Positions 24,345 to 33,235 of a stretch of 64,000 nucleotides of DNA are shown in pieces. The stretch comes from Minicystis rosea (GTDB lineage Bacteria; Myxococcota_A; Polyangia; Polyangiales; Polyangiaceae): the NCBI GenBank assembly GCA_001931535.1, contig CP016211.1:10214377-10278376 (forward strand), read 5' to 3'. The first letter of the stretch is position 1, and every line of letters starts with the position of its first letter. The position numbers and the translations under genes are program-made. Below the pieces are notes generated by a model, which saw nothing but the letters and a program-made list of their open reading frames with translations, did no database searches and was not told the origin of the DNA.

Positions 24345-25280
24345 TCAGGAAGGCAAGAGACCGAGCACAGCGATCATGGTTTGCGCGAGCCGCTCGGCGG
24401 TCGCGCGATCGGGGTGACCGGCGTGGCGGACGAGCGCTTCGGGCACCGGGCATGCGACCTCGACCAAGAGGGCCTGCGCGGCTTCGGTGCGGGCGCGATC
24501 GACGCGGGCGCGCGCGGCGGGCGAGAGGCGAGAGCGTGCCCAGGCGTCGATTTGGAAAGCCAAGGACGCATGGCGCGCCTCCTCGGCGGCGATGCGTGCG
24601 AGCGCGATGGCGATGTCGCGATCGGCTGCGGCGCTCGCTTGAAAGCGCGCGACGACGGCGCCGTAGGCTTCGCGCACGCAGCCTTCGACGGCGTTGTGCA
24701 TGGCCAACGCTTCGAGCGTTGGCGGCGTGCTCGGCTCGGCGCGGGGCGCCTCCACGTGCGCGCCGCGGCGGCGGGCGAGGGCCGTCATCCGGCGGGCGTG
24801 GCGCCGCTCGTCACGGGCCGCGCGCGAGGCTGCTTGCAGCAATCGGCGCGGGGCTCGATGCGAGGCGAGATCGCGACGGAGCATGCGGAAAGCATCCACC
24901 GAGGCAGCTTCGAGATGCGCCATTTGCGCGAGCCACACGGCCGTCGCGGAGCCACGCGGCCGCGAAGGCGCGAGGAGTCCGACGGGGCGGCGGCCGGCGC
25001 CGCAATCGACGCGATGCGTGCATTCGATGGCGGGAATGACCCCGCCGGACGTCTCGATCGTCGTGTGCACGCAGTCGTCCGCGCCGTTGCACATGCGCTC
25101 GCAGGCGTCGGTGAGGAAGTCGCCTGCATCAGCGTCCGCGCCGCCGTCGTTGTTGGGCGGGAGGACGGGGATGATGGTGGTGGAGTCGCCGCCGCACGGG
25201 CCGCACGAGAGGCCGCGCGCACCGAGGCTCGCGCCGGCGATGATGATTCCGATGAGGACTTCGAAGCGCGCCGCCTTCAT
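24345..25280 (-). CDS. Exported ferritin-like di-iron protein
   Basis: The protein has 311 residues from the ATG at 25280. The N-terminus FEVLIGIIIAGASLGARGLSCGPCGG is a signal peptide, probably lipoprotein-like. Residues 30-95 are Asp/Gly-rich and contain paired Cys (CERMCNGADDC). From about residue 110 four long helices carry Glu and ExxH-type motifs expected of a ferritin/rubrerythrin fold: LEAASVDAFRML, DERRHARRM, EGCVREAYGAV and EEARHASLAF. A non-heme di-iron centre is therefore likely, in the periplasm or outer membrane. The gene lies 10 bp after a lipoprotein gene and is co-transcribed with it. Whether it stores iron or acts as an oxidase is not decidable. Confidence 0.8.
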   Translation of the reverse strand: MKAARFEVLIGIIIAGASLGARGLSCGPCGGDSTTIIPVLPPNNDGGADADAGDFLTDACERMCNGADDCVHTTIETSGGVIPAIECTHRVDCGAGRRPVGLLAPSRPRGSATAVWLAQMAHLEAASVDAFRMLRRDLASHRAPRRLLQAASRAARDERRHARRMTALARRRGAHVEAPRAEPSTPPTLEALAMHNAVEGCVREAYGAVVARFQASAAADRDIAIALARIAAEEARHASLAFQIDAWARSRLSPAARARVDRARTEAAQALLVEVACPVPEALVRHAGHPDRATAERLAQTMIAVLGLLPS

Positions 25281-25290
25281 GAATGCTCCT

Positions 25291-25941
25291 TCAAGGAAAA
25301 GGCAAGACGAGGGTGCGAACCTGCTCGGTGCGTGACTTGCCGCCGGGCGCGAGCGCGGTCTTTGGCATGTCGGCCTCGAGCGAGCGCGTGACCTCGACGG
25401 TGAGGTCACAGTCGGTGGAGGGGACGTCGAAGGAGATCTTGCCCGGGTCCGTGTCGAAGTTGCCGAAGATGCTCTCGGAGCAATCGACGCGGGCGTGGGT
25501 GGTGAAGCCACCGGGATCGGGGGTCCAAGTGACGATGACCGGTTGCGACGTGTCCACCGGATCGGAAGGCGGGATCAGCACGAACGGGGGCGGGAGGATG
25601 ACGTGGCTCGTGATGCGCTCGCCATCGGCACGCTCCAAGATCACCGCCGCATCGGTGCCCGTCGTCGCCACTTGCCCGACGTGACGGGCCTCCAAAGGGA
25701 CGAGCTCCGACTCGAGCGAGCCGAGCGCGATGAGCAGGCGATCGGGCGCCGCGAGCACGATGGAGTGATTGTCGGCCGCGAACAGCGAAGCTTCGATCTG
25801 CGTGACGGCGCCGTTGCTGCGGATGGTGGCGCCCAGCACGAGCTCGCTCGCGGGAAGCTCGCTCGAAGGCTCCGGCTCGCTCGAGCCGGTGCACGCTGCG
25901 AGCACGACGCATCCGAGGAGACACGCACGACGCATCATCAC
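25291..25941 (-). CDS. Predicted lipoprotein upstream of ferritin-like gene
   Basis: The protein has up to 216 residues; three Met codons in a row (25941, 25938, 25935) leave the exact start open. The signal RRACLLGCVVLAACTGSSEPEP ends in the lipobox LAAC. The mature part is mainly beta strands (VLGATIRSNGAVTQIEASLFAAD, HSIVLAAPDRLLIALG) with a pair of Cys near the end. No known family was recognised. The short 10-bp gap to the ferritin-like gene suggests a common transcript and a possible joint role at the cell envelope. Confidence 0.72.
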   Translation of the reverse strand: MMMRRACLLGCVVLAACTGSSEPEPSSELPASELVLGATIRSNGAVTQIEASLFAADNHSIVLAAPDRLLIALGSLESELVPLEARHVGQVATTGTDAAVILERADGERITSHVILPPPFVLIPPSDPVDTSQPVIVTWTPDPGGFTTHARVDCSESIFGNFDTDPGKISFDVPSTDCDLTVEVTRSLEADMPKTALAPGGKSRTEQVRTLVLPFP

Positions 25942-26001
25942 CTCAATGAATCACGAATGCCGGCGCGTGGACACGAGTCGATTCGCGAGCCGAGAGCAGG
26001 G

Positions 26002-27252
26002 TCACGACGTCGCGCGCGCGCGGGCCCGCGTCCCGCGAAGCACGGGGATGCTGAGGAGCGTGGACATGCTGATCACCGGCCACATGGCGCCATATCCATG
26101 GGTCGCTTGAAAGTATGGACGTAATACGTCGATGGCGATGCCGGTGATCGCGGGGCCGAGGAGGGTACCCGCGCCGCCGCTGAGATCGTAGAGGCCCGCG
26201 GCCGCGCCGTGGCTCTCGGCGGGGGCCATGCGCATGAGGAGCGTGTACGGGAGCGTCATCGCCATGACCGCGCCGAAGCCGATGAGCGGCAGCGCGGTGA
26301 CGAGGAGCAAGGAGCTCTGCGAGAAGACGGGCACGATCAGGCCGACGCCGAAGACGGCGAGCGCGATCTGCATGACGCGCACGGGGCCGTGGCGATCGGC
26401 GAGCTCGCCGGCCGTGGGCGAGGCGATGACGGCCATCACGGCGATGATGCCCATGACGACGGCGCTGAAGGTCATCGTCTTGCCGAGGCCGACCGTGAGG
26501 TAGAGGATGATGAAGGCCTTGAGCCCGCCGAGCGTGAACTCCCACATGGCATTGGCGCACATGAAGCGGCGAATGTCGGGGTGATCGCGCACGAGCCGCC
26601 ACACCTGCGCGGGCGGCGATCCCGGGGCGCGCGGCACGGATCGCAGCGGCGTGCGGCCCCGTACGCCGACGATGACGACCACCGTCGTCAGGAGGAGCAC
26701 GCCCGCCGCGACGAGGTACGGGAGCGGCAACCAGAGGCCGGTGAGCAAGCTGCCGCCGACGAGCGCGAAGCCGAGCCCGATCTCACGGAAGACGCCCATC
26801 ACGCCCTGCGCACGGCCCGCTTTGCCGGAGGCGACGAGATCGGGATAGAGCGCGCGATAAGGCGCGTAGTACGTGAAGAACGCGAGGTAGAAGAAGAAGA
26901 CGGCCACGCCCATCCACACGAGCGACGGCGTGAACGGCAAGAGCGCGAGCGCGCCGACTGCGATCGGTCCGGCGACGACGAGGAACGGGAGGCGCCGGCC
27001 AATGCGGCTCTCCACGCGATCGGAGAGCGCGCCGGCCCAGATGGGGATGAGCAGCGCGAGCAAGCCTTCGCCGCCGACGAGGAGGCCGATGACGCTCGTC
27101 GATTGGGTGAAGCGATGCGCGAGCAACGGCAAGTACGTCGCGAGCACGGTGACGGCGAGCGAGAGACCGAGGCTCGGCGCCGCGAGGATGATGAAGAGGC
27201 GCCGCTCGGCGCGCGAGATCGACGGCCGCACGGCTGCGGTGTCTACGCCCAT
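26002..27252 (-). CDS. MFS transporter
   Basis: This 416-residue protein starts at the ATG at 27252; the frame upstream is Arg/Ser-rich and lacks membrane character. About twelve spans are visible. The MFS loop between spans 2 and 3 reads WAGALSDRVESRIGRRLPFLV, close to the family motif G-x-L-(S/A)-D-R-x-G-R-R. The layout and the RIGRRLPF loop resemble SLC45/sucrose-type and glycoside-type carriers, but the substrate cannot be assigned. In the second half PTAGELADRHGP repeats the motif. Its downstream neighbour is the lipoprotein/ferritin-like pair, 60 bp away. Confidence 0.85.
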   Translation of the reverse strand: MGVDTAAVRPSISRAERRLFIILAAPSLGLSLAVTVLATYLPLLAHRFTQSTSVIGLLVGGEGLLALLIPIWAGALSDRVESRIGRRLPFLVVAGPIAVGALALLPFTPSLVWMGVAVFFFYLAFFTYYAPYRALYPDLVASGKAGRAQGVMGVFREIGLGFALVGGSLLTGLWLPLPYLVAAGVLLLTTVVVIVGVRGRTPLRSVPRAPGSPPAQVWRLVRDHPDIRRFMCANAMWEFTLGGLKAFIILYLTVGLGKTMTFSAVVMGIIAVMAVIASPTAGELADRHGPVRVMQIALAVFGVGLIVPVFSQSSLLLVTALPLIGFGAVMAMTLPYTLLMRMAPAESHGAAAGLYDLSGGAGTLLGPAITGIAIDVLRPYFQATHGYGAMWPVISMSTLLSIPVLRGTRARARATS

Positions 27253-27503
27253 GGCAGGCGCTCCATCGAGCTCGGCTGGTCCGTCGCGCGATCGCGATCG
27301 GCGTCCCGAGTCTCGTTCCTCTCCTCGGATGATGCGTGGTCCTGATCCACCATCTCGCGAGCCTCCGTCGGCTGTGCGTGGCGCGCTCGGCCGGCGCGAG
27401 GACGCTGCGGGATTCACGCCACGCAGAGCGGGCGCGCGCGTCCGTGCTGGCCGTCCCGACGAGGATGGACAACACTCGGAGATCCATTCGCCCGAGGTGA
27501 TCC

Positions 27504-28160
27504 ATGTGGTTCGTCAGCCCGTCGAAGCTCCGCATGCCCAAGCCCGAAGAGGCGCTGCCCGGCCGTAGCCAGCGCATGCCGATGCCCGAGAAGCACTTCG
27601 TCAACGGCGCGCGGATCTCGCCGCCGTTCCCGCCCGGCGCCGAGCTGGCCATGTTCGGCATGGGCTGCTTCTGGGGCGCCGAGCGCAAATTCTGGCAGCA
27701 GAAAGGCGTGATCTCGACGGCCGTCGGCTACGCGGCCGGCCTCACGCCGAACCCGACCTACGAAGAGGTTTGCAGCGGCAAGACCGGGCACAACGAGGTC
27801 GTGCTCGTGGTCTTCGATCCCAAGGTCGTGAGCTACGAAGAGCTGCTGCGCGTGTTCTGGGACAACCACGATCCCACCCAAGGCATGAAGCAGGGCAACG
27901 ACGTGGGGACGCAGTATCGCTCGGGGATCTACGTGTACGGCGCGGCGCAGCGACGCGCGGCCGAGGCCTCGCGCGACGCGTACCAGAAGGTGCTCTCCGA
28001 GGCGGGCTACGGTCCGATCACGACCGAGATCCTGGACGCGCCCGAGCTCTATTACGCGGAGGGGTATCACCAGCAGTACCTCGCGAAGAACCCCGACGGG
28101 TACTGCGGCCTCGGCGGTACGGGCGTCAGTTGCCCGGTGGGCCTCGGCCCGGGAGCCTGA
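27504..28160 (+). CDS. msrA: Peptide-methionine (S)-S-oxide reductase
   Basis: MsrA reduces methionine S-sulfoxide in proteins. This 218-residue form has the active site GCFWGAER with Cys55, the block FDPKVVSYEELLRVFWDNHDPTQ, and two C-terminal recycling Cys (C201 and C210 in GYCGLGGTGVSC). The start is supported by GAGGTGA at 27494-27500, 3 nt before the ATG. The N-terminal 45 residues are longer than in short bacterial forms and not a clear signal peptide. It stands alone between a divergent MFS gene and a CFA synthase gene. Confidence 0.95.
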   Translation: MWFVSPSKLRMPKPEEALPGRSQRMPMPEKHFVNGARISPPFPPGAELAMFGMGCFWGAERKFWQQKGVISTAVGYAAGLTPNPTYEEVCSGKTGHNEVVLVVFDPKVVSYEELLRVFWDNHDPTQGMKQGNDVGTQYRSGIYVYGAAQRRAAEASRDAYQKVLSEAGYGPITTEILDAPELYYAEGYHQQYLAKNPDGYCGLGGTGVSCPVGLGPGA

Positions 28161-28381
28161 GCGCGCACACGTCGCCGAGGCTTGTTTTCAGGGCGATCCA
28201 CGCGCGTGCGTCACCGCCCTGCCCACTCGCCGGCGAGCGTGCGCACCGAGCCGCGGAACGGCGATTGCCAAGGTCCGCGGAGCGCCGGTAAGCGGCCGCA
28301 CATGCGCGTCGGCCCACGGCAGCGTCCCGGTCGCCGCCGGTGCTTCATGCGCCGGCGGCAGGCCGGGCAGGGGGTTGTTTC

Positions 28382-29611
28382 ATGCTTCTCGCCAGGGTGT
28401 GCAAGAGTCTCATCCAGGACGGCGCGCTGACGCTGATCGACGCCGATGGCCGGACACACCGCTTCGGACGTCCCTCGCGCCCCGCAGATGTCGTCGTGCG
28501 GCTCCACGATCGAAGCCTCCATCACCGCATCCTCTTGAGCCCGTCGCTCGCGCTCGGTGAGGCCTACATGGACGGCAGCCTCACGATGGAGCGCGGCGGC
28601 ATCTACGATCTGCTCGAGCTGTGCGCCGAAGGCATGGGCCGCCTCGAGAGCCACCCCGCGCTGCAAATGAAGCGCGCCCTCGAGAGGCCCGCGCGCTTCG
28701 TCCAAGAGAGAGCCCCGATCCTCGGCGCGCGCGCGCGCGTCGCGCACCACTACGATCTCTCGGACGTCCTCTACGACCAGTTCCTCGACTGGGATCGCCA
28801 GTACTCGTGCGCCTACTTCTCCGATCCACGCATGACGCTGGAAGAGGCGCAGCAGGCGAAGAAGCATCACCTCGCGTCGAAGCTCCTGCTCCGGCCCGGC
28901 CAGAAGGTGCTCGACGTCGGCAGCGGTTGGGGTGGCCTCGCGCTGCACCTCGCGGACGCGGAGCACGTGGACGTCACCGGCATCACGCTGTCGACCGAGC
29001 AGCTCGCCGTGGCGCGGCGCCGCGCGCTGGAAGCCGAGCTCTCCCGGCGCGTGAGCTTCCACCTGCGCGACTTCCACGAAGAGGCGGGCCGCTACGATCG
29101 CGTGGTCTCCGTCGGCATGTTCGAGCACCTGGGCACGCCGCGTTACGCCGAGTTCTTCCGCAAGATCCACGACGTCCTCGCCGACGACGGCATCGCGGTG
29201 GTGCACTCGATCGGGCGCATGACCACGCCGGCGCCGATGAACGCGTGGCTGCGCAAATACATCTTCCCGAATGCCTATTTCCCCGCGCTCTCCGAGGTGC
29301 TGCCCGCGGTGGAGAAGGCTGGGCTGTGCCTCACGGACGTCGAAGTGCTGCGCCTCCACTACGCCGAGACGTTGCGCCATTGGCGCAAGCGCTTCGTCGG
29401 CAACTGGGAGCGTGTGGCTGAGCACTACGACGCGCGCTTCTGCCGGATGTGGGAGTTCTACCTGGCGTTGTCGGAGGCCGACTTCCGTCGCGGCTCGCTG
29501 ATGGTGTTCCAGCTCCAGCTCGGAAAGCGCGCGGACATCGTGCCCCTGACGCGGGACTACCTCTACGAGCGCACGGCGAGCTCGGACTTCCAGGTCGAGC
29601 TCGCGGCCTGA
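28382..29611 (+). CDS. Cyclopropane-fatty-acyl-phospholipid synthase family methyltransferase
   Basis: This 409-residue SAM-dependent enzyme of the CFA synthase family adds a methylene group across unsaturated acyl chains of membrane phospholipids. The N-terminal domain (ADVVVRLHDRSLHHRILLSPSLALGEAYMDG) is the lipid-binding part. The catalytic half has HHYDLSDVLYDQFLD, the conserved YSCAYF with Cys143, the SAM loop VLDVGSGWGG at 176-185, and SVGMFEHLG. The start at 28382 gives the family length; an ATG 42 nt upstream adds unrelated residues. A related family member making other alkyl modifications is possible. The 220-bp leader contains only short GC hairpins. Confidence 0.9.
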   Translation: MLLARVCKSLIQDGALTLIDADGRTHRFGRPSRPADVVVRLHDRSLHHRILLSPSLALGEAYMDGSLTMERGGIYDLLELCAEGMGRLESHPALQMKRALERPARFVQERAPILGARARVAHHYDLSDVLYDQFLDWDRQYSCAYFSDPRMTLEEAQQAKKHHLASKLLLRPGQKVLDVGSGWGGLALHLADAEHVDVTGITLSTEQLAVARRRALEAELSRRVSFHLRDFHEEAGRYDRVVSVGMFEHLGTPRYAEFFRKIHDVLADDGIAVVHSIGRMTTPAPMNAWLRKYIFPNAYFPALSEVLPAVEKAGLCLTDVEVLRLHYAETLRHWRKRFVGNWERVAEHYDARFCRMWEFYLALSEADFRRGSLMVFQLQLGKRADIVPLTRDYLYERTASSDFQVELAA

Positions 29612-29649
29612 CCATCGCGGCGCGCCGAGAACCGTTGTAGGAACGGCGC

Positions 29650-30933
29650 ATGGCAAGCGCCGCTCCTCCCTTCGCGAGCCCGCCCGATTCCACGCTCCCC
29701 GCGGTGCCGCGCATCCTCGTCGTCGGGTGCGGCGGCATCGGGGGCATCGTCGCCGCGCACCTCTTCGAGCAGGGCCACGACGTCACCGCGCTCACGACGA
29801 ACCCGCTCATCGCCGACGCCATCAACACCACCGGCTTCCGCGTTCGCGGCGACGGCGGCCCGGGCACCGTCCGCGGTCGCGCCGTGCGCGAGCTGCCCAA
29901 AGACGGCGCGCCCTTCGACTACGTGCTGCTCGCCACCCAGCCGCCCCAAGTGGAGGACGCCGCCCGCAGCGTGCTCCCCGCGCTCTCGCCGCGCGGCGCG
30001 ATGGTGTGCTTTCAGAACGGCCTGTGCGAGGAGCGCGTCGCCGCGATCGCCGGCCCCGAGCGCACGTTCGGCGCGATCGTCGCCTGGGGCGCATCGATGG
30101 TGGAGGCCGGCGTCTACGATCGCACCTCGGCGGGCGGCTTCGTGTTGGGACGGCTCGACGGCGCGACCGATCCGCGTCTCGACGATCTCGCGCGCGTCCT
30201 CGAAGCCATCGGCCCCACGACGGTGACGGAGAACCTCGCGGGCGCGCGCTGGTCGAAGCTCGCCATCAACGCGGCCATCTCCTCGCTGGGCACGGTCGGC
30301 GGCGATCGGCTCGGCGTGCTCATGCGTCACCGCTACGTGCGTCGGTTGGCGCTCGAGATCATGACGGAGACGGTGCAGGTCTCGCGCGCGCTCGGCGTGC
30401 GGCTCGAGAAGGTCTCGGGCACGCTCGACCTCGACTGGATCGCGCTCACCGAGGCCGAGCGCGTGGTCGCCGGCTCGCCGGGCCTCGTGGCCAAGCACGC
30501 GCTGCTGCTCGCGGTGGGCGCGCGCTTCCGGCGGCTGCGTTCGTCGATGCTCTCGGCGATCGAGCGCGGCCGCCCGCCCGCGGTGGACTTCCTCAACGGC
30601 GAGGTCGTCTCGCGCGGCGCCGCGTTCGCCATCCCGACGCCGATCAACACGGCGGTCCGTGATCAGGTCCTCGCCATCGCCCGCGGCGAAGCGCGGCCCA
30701 GCCTCGATCTGTTGCGTCGCTTCTTCGAGCGCACGCGCGCGCTCGTCGGCGCGCCCGTGTCGGAGCGCACGCCGTCGCCGATCGCCGAGCCCATCCCGAG
30801 CTCGGTGCCCGCCGTGTCCGCGCCGTCCGAGCTCGTGCCCTCGACGGTGGTCGAGGCCGCCCCCATGCAGGAGACCGCGGCGCCCTCGACGATCGATCGA
30901 GCCGCGCCCACCGATCACGGGGAGCCGTCATGA
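29650..30933 (+). CDS. 2-dehydropantoate 2-reductase (ApbA/PanE) family protein
   Basis: The protein has 427 residues. The Rossmann motif ILVVGCGGIGGIVAAHLFEQGHDV lies at 21-44, and the family helix GARWSKLAINAAISSLGTV contains the catalytic Lys and Asn region expected in ketopantoate reductases, followed by RPPAVDFLNGEVVSRG near residue 315. It extends 70 residues beyond the family with a Pro/Ser-rich tail (SERTPSPIAEPIPSSVPAVS). It may make pantoate for coenzyme A, but many family members act on other 2-keto acids. The 3' end overlaps cinA by 4 nt (ATGA), so the two are co-translated. Confidence 0.85.
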   Translation: MASAAPPFASPPDSTLPAVPRILVVGCGGIGGIVAAHLFEQGHDVTALTTNPLIADAINTTGFRVRGDGGPGTVRGRAVRELPKDGAPFDYVLLATQPPQVEDAARSVLPALSPRGAMVCFQNGLCEERVAAIAGPERTFGAIVAWGASMVEAGVYDRTSAGGFVLGRLDGATDPRLDDLARVLEAIGPTTVTENLAGARWSKLAINAAISSLGTVGGDRLGVLMRHRYVRRLALEIMTETVQVSRALGVRLEKVSGTLDLDWIALTEAERVVAGSPGLVAKHALLLAVGARFRRLRSSMLSAIERGRPPAVDFLNGEVVSRGAAFAIPTPINTAVRDQVLAIARGEARPSLDLLRRFFERTRALVGAPVSERTPSPIAEPIPSSVPAVSAPSELVPSTVVEAAPMQETAAPSTIDRAAPTDHGEPS

Positions 30934-32210
30934 CCAGCCTGCGCTGCGAGATCCTGTCCACCGGTGACGAAGTCCTCACCGGGATGATCACCGACACCAA
31001 CGCCGCCTTCCTGGCCGATCAGATGGGTGGCCTCGGCTTCGAGGTCGTGCGTCACACGACCGTCGGCGACGATCGCGGCGCGCTCGAACGCGCCTTCCGC
31101 GAGCTCGGCGAGACGGCCGACGTGGTGCTCTGCACGGGCGGCCTCGGGCCCACGGTCGACGATCTCACGACCGAAATCGCCGCCGCCGTGCTCGAGACCG
31201 AGCTCGTGCTCGACGAGGCCGCGCTCGCGTACATGGAAGGTCTCTGGCGCGCCCGCGGCCGCACGATGCCGGAGAACAACCGCAAGCAGGCTTTGATCCC
31301 GAAGCCCGCCGAGATCTTGCAGAACCCCATCGGCACCGCGCCCGGCTTCGCCGTGCGCATCGGTCGAGCGCAGTTCTTCTTCATGCCCGGCGTCCCCCGC
31401 GAGATGAAGCGGATGTTCGCCGAGCAAGTCATCCCGCGCCTCGAACGCCTGCGCCCCGAGCCCACCGTCTTCGAGGTCCGCGTCTTTCGCAGCTTCGGCC
31501 TCACCGAGTCGCAGACCGATCAGATGCTCACCGGCCTCGAAGCGCGCTTCCCCGAGGTCAAGCTCGGCTTCCGCGCGCACTTCCCCGAGATCCAGGTGAA
31601 GCTGACCGTGAAGGGCCCCGACATCGCCGCCGCGAAGGCACGCCTCGAAGCCGCCTCGGACGAGGTCCGGCAACGGCTCGGCGCCCACGTGTTCTCGGAC
31701 GGGCCCGCGATCGAAGAGATCGTGGGCGAAGGGCTGCGCCGAGAGAAGGCGACGATGGCCACCGCCGAGAGCTGCACCGGCGGCATGGTGTCGCAGATGA
31801 TCACCGCGATCGCCGGCTCGTCCGACTACTTCGATCGCGGCTTCGTCACGTACTCGAACCAAGCGAAGATGGACCTGCTCGGCGTGAGCGAGGACATCCT
31901 CAGGGAGCACGGCGCGGTCAGCGAGCCATGTGCACGCGCGATGGCCGAGGGCGCGCGCACCCGCGCGGGGACGACCTACGCCGTGGCGATCACCGGGATC
32001 GCGGGCCCCGGCGGCGGTACGCCGGAGAAGCCGGTCGGGCTCGTCTTCATCGCGCTCGCAGCGCCCGATCGAACAGTGGTGCGGAGGATTCGGTGGCCGG
32101 GACAGCGCGAGCAAGTGCGCGCGATCAGCGCCATGGTCGCGCTCGATCTGCTGCGTCGCCGCCTCGCCGGCTTGCCGATGGACGAAGGAGATCTTCCCTC
32201 TCGGCGTTGA
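30930..32210 (+). CDS. cinA: CinA, competence/damage-inducible family with NMN deamidase domain
   Basis: This 426-residue protein has the full two-domain CinA layout. The N-terminal MoCF-like domain shows EILSTGDEVLTG, TADVVLCTGGLGPTVDDLT and FFMPGVPREM. The C-terminal PncC-type domain shows TAESCTGGMVSQMITAIAGSSDYFDRGFVTYSN and ITGIAGPGGGTPEKPVG. In bacteria CinA combines ADP-ribose pyrophosphatase and nicotinamide-mononucleotide deamidase activities, linking it to NAD recycling. Its start lies inside the end of the panE-like gene (ATGA). A strong hairpin follows the stop by about 45 bp. Confidence 0.94.
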   Translation: MTSLRCEILSTGDEVLTGMITDTNAAFLADQMGGLGFEVVRHTTVGDDRGALERAFRELGETADVVLCTGGLGPTVDDLTTEIAAAVLETELVLDEAALAYMEGLWRARGRTMPENNRKQALIPKPAEILQNPIGTAPGFAVRIGRAQFFFMPGVPREMKRMFAEQVIPRLERLRPEPTVFEVRVFRSFGLTESQTDQMLTGLEARFPEVKLGFRAHFPEIQVKLTVKGPDIAAAKARLEAASDEVRQRLGAHVFSDGPAIEEIVGEGLRREKATMATAESCTGGMVSQMITAIAGSSDYFDRGFVTYSNQAKMDLLGVSEDILREHGAVSEPCARAMAEGARTRAGTTYAVAITGIAGPGGGTPEKPVGLVFIALAAPDRTVVRRIRWPGQREQVRAISAMVALDLLRRRLAGLPMDEGDLPSRR

Positions 32211-32255
32211 GCACGCCGAGACCACCCCACCTTCGATGAGGGCCCAAGGCCCCAT

Positions 32256-32283
32256 CTGACGGGCCGGCCATCCGGCCCGTCAG
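32256..32283. terminator. Perfect 12-bp hairpin between convergent genes
   Basis: CTGACGGGCCGG (32256-32267) and CCGGCCCGTCAG (32272-32283) form a perfect stem with a CCAT loop. It lies between the cinA stop and the stop of the convergent outer-membrane protein gene. There is no T-run on either strand. Confidence 0.65.
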
Positions 32284-32323
32284 GCCCGCAACGCGGGCAA
32301 GCACACCCGAAACAACGAACCGA

Positions 32324-32950
32324 CTAGTAGCGGCGGACGTACACGGGACGCGGACGCGGCTCGCCGAACTGGAAGCCGGCCTTGAGGCCGAAGCTCACCC
32401 ACTTCGCAGCGTCGGGCGCGGCGTCGGTGGGGACGATGACGCTGTTGTACGCGATCTGCGCGCCGATCGTGAAGCCGGGCACCGGGCGGATGTCGAGGCC
32501 GACGCCGATGTCGAGCTCGGGCCCGAGGAAACCCTCGGTGACGCCGCTGCCACGATCGAAGCCGAGGAAGCCGAAGCCGAGGTGGCCGAAGACGTTGGGC
32601 TGCACGATGCCCTGGAGGCCCGCGCGGAGACCCGCGTTCAACGTACCGGCGTAGTCGTAGCCGATGGGCGCGCTGTTGAAGCCGAAGCGCATGTAGTGAC
32701 CGCCGATCTCCGGCTGCAGGTACACGTACGAGCGCGGGATGTTCCAGCGGTAGCCGACGGCCGCGCCGCCGCCGAGCGAGAAGTCCACGCGGCTGACCGA
32801 GCCGTACGCCGTCTGCGACTGGAGCGCGGTGCCGAAGTTGAGATCGAGATCGATCGTCGGGCCGGCGGCCGCCTCCTTCGTGGAGCCGAAGGTGATCGCA
32901 GCGAAGGCGACAGCGGGGACGATGGCAGCAGCAAGGAAAGACCGGCGCAT
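32324..32950 (-). CDS. Predicted outer-membrane beta-barrel protein
   Basis: This 208-residue protein starts at 32950 after GGAGGAAATC. The signal peptide RRSFLAAAIVPAVAFAAITFGSTKEAAAG precedes an alternating, Gly/Tyr-rich sequence of short strands (VDFSLGGGAAVGYRWNIP, YLQPEIGGHYMRFGF, LDIGVGLDIRPVPGFTIGAQIAYNSV) that reads like a small OmpW/OmpA-type barrel. It ends in VYVRRY, an aromatic terminus as required for barrel insertion. The function is unknown. Confidence 0.8.
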   Translation of the reverse strand: MRRSFLAAAIVPAVAFAAITFGSTKEAAAGPTIDLDLNFGTALQSQTAYGSVSRVDFSLGGGAAVGYRWNIPRSYVYLQPEIGGHYMRFGFNSAPIGYDYAGTLNAGLRAGLQGIVQPNVFGHLGFGFLGFDRGSGVTEGFLGPELDIGVGLDIRPVPGFTIGAQIAYNSVIVPTDAAPDAAKWVSFGLKAGFQFGEPRPRPVYVRRY

Positions 32951-33235
32951 GATTTCCTCCGAGGGGTGTGCTTTGGGGGGAGACCTAACGGGTAGTAACG
33001 CGTCTCGGGCTGTTCGGGCGAGCAAAGCAGCTTTGCGACGTGACCCGTGGATGAGCTTCGTGGCGGAACGTCCGCCCTCTGATCCCTTTTACGGAAACGG
33101 AGAGCGAATCTTCCCTTCTCTCGCAAAAATATTTTTGGCGGTCTACTGACCATGGTCAGCGGGTCGGAGATGCCGTGATCCAGAGCACTCCGGGCCGCCT
33201 TGCCGCGCGCGCGGGGGCCTGGTTTCATCGGCTCC

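Noticed and set aside
28161..28381. Possible riboswitch ahead of the CFA synthase gene
   Set aside because: Only short GC hairpins are present; no conserved riboswitch core could be recognised.
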